Shown here one piece after another: positions 51,845 through 51,934 of a stretch of DNA of 51,934 nt. The notes under the pieces are model-generated. The model searched no databases. It was not told the DNA's origin and worked only from the letters and a program-made list of their open reading frames with translations. Source of the DNA: Bacillota bacterium (GTDB taxonomy: Bacteria > Bacillota > Clostridia > Christensenellales > CAG-138). The stretch covers positions 1 to 51,934 of the forward strand of contig JAEWYO010000014.1 of NCBI GenBank assembly GCA_023395595.1, read 5' to 3'. A program made the translations under genes and the position numbers. Position 1 is the stretch's first letter. Each line of letters opens with the position of its first letter.

Positions 51845-51927
51845 GCGGCAGTGCTGGAATTGGCAGACAGGCACGTTTGAGGGGCGTGTGCGCAAGCGTA
51901 TGGGTTCAAGTCCCATCTGCCGCACCA
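51845..51927 (+). tRNA. tRNA-Leu (anticodon GAG)
   Basis: An 83-base gene with encoded CCA. Acceptor GCGGCAG pairs with CTGCCGC; anticodon stem CACGT/GCGTG holds the loop TTGAGGG with anticodon GAG, reading CUC and CUU. A long variable arm (TGCGCAAGCGTA) marks it as leucine-type; T-arm ATGGG-TTCAAGT-CCCAT. Confidence 0.96.
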
Positions 51928-51934
51928 AGAAAAA

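Overview
The window looks like chromosome of an anaerobic member of the Clostridia with moderate G+C. A closer placement (for example Christensenellales-like) would be a guess. Supporting this are pyruvate:ferredoxin oxidoreductase, an ECF transporter operon joined to truA, a DarA c-di-AMP receptor, a YpuA-type DUF1002 protein, a Holin_LLH-type protein, strong AGGAGG ribosome sites with one TTG start, and consensus sigma-A promoters. Housekeeping and accessory genes are mixed. There is one complete insertion sequence, one tRNA and one gene broken by a stop codon; I see no CRISPR array, rRNA or integrated phage.

Layout. 1-1,460: the start of a polyamine transport operon (XRE-cupin regulator, then potA running off the left edge). 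1,738-8,556: small hydrolase, GNAT enzyme, secreted DUF1002 protein, and two paralogous membrane-anchored PQQ-type beta-propeller proteins, the first with a repetitive Gly/Ser/Tyr/Arg tail. 8,636-15,526: an S24-type repressor that has lost its self-cleavage residues, a YegP-like protein, a CDF metal exporter, a GH2 glycosidase, an acyltransferase with a zinc ribbon, and a YbaK-GNAT fusion. 15,805-17,411: an isolated endolysin-holin cassette. 17,486-22,346: sfp, a MATE pump and darA on the minus strand, then DUF2087 and DUF3267 genes and a GT87-like gene with one in-frame stop. 22,413-25,267: a P2-type Ca/Mn ATPase behind a yybP-ykoY (manganese) riboswitch with its terminator and promoter. 25,430-29,059: YfcC transporter, a degenerate Ser/Thr-kinase-like protein, a PAP2 phosphatase. 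29,153-32,907: ecfA1-ecfA2-ecfT-truA-tadA. Divergent from it at 33,113-35,003: an 8-oxoguanine-deaminase-type amidohydrolase and a QueT-type ECF substrate component. 35,286-38,858: nifJ. 39,059-45,195: SGNH hydrolase, then DeoR regulator, PfkB kinase, GNAT protein, pgi and a sugar-isomerase-like protein. 45,310-49,469: DUF3810 protein with a probably leaderless transcript, a TrpB-like PLP enzyme of unknown substrate, and an ISL3-family element with an 8-bp target duplication. 49,581-51,927: lipoprotein, nicotinate phosphoribosyltransferase with repeated ATCGATT boxes upstream, and tRNA-Leu(GAG).

How the genes may work together. The manganese riboswitch ties the ATPase to Mn homeostasis, with the CDF protein a possible partner. 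The ECF energising module plus QueT plus deaminase suggests purine-type base uptake and salvage. nifJ, pgi, PfkB and pncB belong to central carbon and NAD metabolism. All functions are read from protein motifs by eye; no searches were run.
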